This document shows positions 63,781 to 64,000 of a DNA stretch of 64,000 nucleotides, in pieces. The notes under the pieces were generated by a model. The model had not been told where the DNA came from. It searched no databases and saw only the letters and a list, made by a program, of their open reading frames with translations. The stretch is from MKSF01 sp037190225 (GTDB taxonomy: Bacteria; Bacteroidota; Bacteroidia; Chitinophagales; Chitinophagaceae). The stretch lies in NCBI GenBank assembly GCA_037190225.1, contig JBBCJL010000019.1:1-64000 (forward strand). The letters run 5' to 3'. The translations under genes and the position numbers were made by a program. Numbering within the stretch: position 1 is the first letter of the stretch; each line of letters starts with the position of its first letter.

Positions 63781-63874
63781 AAAGATACTATAGTGTGCCT
63801 GGGCATTCCGAACGGATGTGAGGAATCTCTGTCCTGCTTTATAGCTTATCCTTACAGCTTCCATATGATGGCTT
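63781..63874. repeat. REP-like dispersed element, copy 2
   Basis: About 90 bases matching 23970-24060, with the core gggcattccgaacggatgtgagg followed by aatctctgtcc. This copy is closer than the first to the common Bacteroidota form cattccga...gaggaatct. It lies outside genes at the window end. Confidence 0.72.
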
Positions 63875-64000
63875 GTTACTTATATATAGTCATTATATAT
63901 TTATTACAGGGATGTTTTTAAGATGGTTATAATGTGTATAAAGTCTTTCATTATTACACCTGAAGCTTGGCAAGATTACCTATATTCGCAGTCCGGATTT
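63875..64000. other. AT-rich intergenic end of window
   Basis: The last 126 bases are AT-rich and contain no feature I can name; they run out of the window. Confidence 0.5.

Overview
The window reads as chromosomal DNA of a Bacteroidota bacterium, most likely of the Chitinophagaceae or a close relative. The evidence is the Bacteroidota-type -7 promoter motif TAnnTTTG in front of many genes, the scarcity of strong Shine-Dalgarno sites, several genes starting with TTG or GTG, Bacteroidota-typical families (DUF4292 lipoprotein, HDAC-like amidohydrolase, MMPL/acyltransferase fusion, PH-domain pair, OmpH-like lipoprotein, kynurenine monooxygenase) and REP-like and hairpin-cassette repeats of the kind found in this phylum. 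I see no phage, plasmid, CRISPR or insertion-sequence gene. Most of the window is core metabolism and envelope function, with a few accessory patches.

Layout. 1-866: 3' end of a 23S rRNA gene, the 5S gene and the operon terminator. 870-8400: a minus-strand thioredoxin-like protein, lipase-fold protein, CinA-type amidase and DUF421 membrane protein, then a plus-strand YedI-like membrane protein, then a minus-strand DUF4292 lipoprotein / small membrane protein / HDAC-like operon. 8500-10640: aguB-aguA, agmatine to putrescine. 10756-15663: a 1308-residue exporter-acyltransferase-methyltransferase fusion and an AraC-type regulator. 15800-18260: a 48-residue membrane peptide, pdxH, pyrR, pyrB. 18350-21125: TraB/GumN-like protein and three small poorly known proteins in AT-richer DNA. 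21126-24468: two long non-coding stretches flanking a dicarboxylate/amino acid symporter; one carries a REP-like element. 24469-32812: ribBA, a small membrane protein, a PA0069-type radical SAM protein, purA, a very acidic protein, pabB, an SGNH hydrolase, an FAH-family protein and pyrE. 32958-40190: recG, an M16 peptidase and a pair of PH-domain membrane proteins. 40285-46591: a small secreted protein and a complete RND efflux operon. 46683-48870: rhomboid protease, nucleotidyltransferase and a 600-bp array of small palindromes. 48942-55332: small secreted protein, DoxX-like protein, exonuclease, polyprenol-phosphate mannosyltransferase-like enzyme, RNase R and a UbiA-like protein. 55397-63722: acyl-CoA carboxylase subunit, kmo plus a TPR protein, a serine hydrolase, an OmpH-like lipoprotein, a DUF2339 protein and a DoxX protein, followed by a second REP-like element.

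How the genes work together. Three pyrimidine genes (pyrR-pyrB, pyrE), purA, ribBA, pdxH, pabB and kmo supply nucleotides and cofactors. aguB and aguA make putrescine. The RND operon is a self-contained tripartite pump. The least explained items are the orphan trifunctional fusion, the palindrome array, the paired REP-like elements, the acidic protein with a palindrome over its promoter, the tandem-duplicated aguB promoter and the apparently leaderless pyrE and nucleotidyltransferase genes. No clearly undescribed defence or mobile system is visible.
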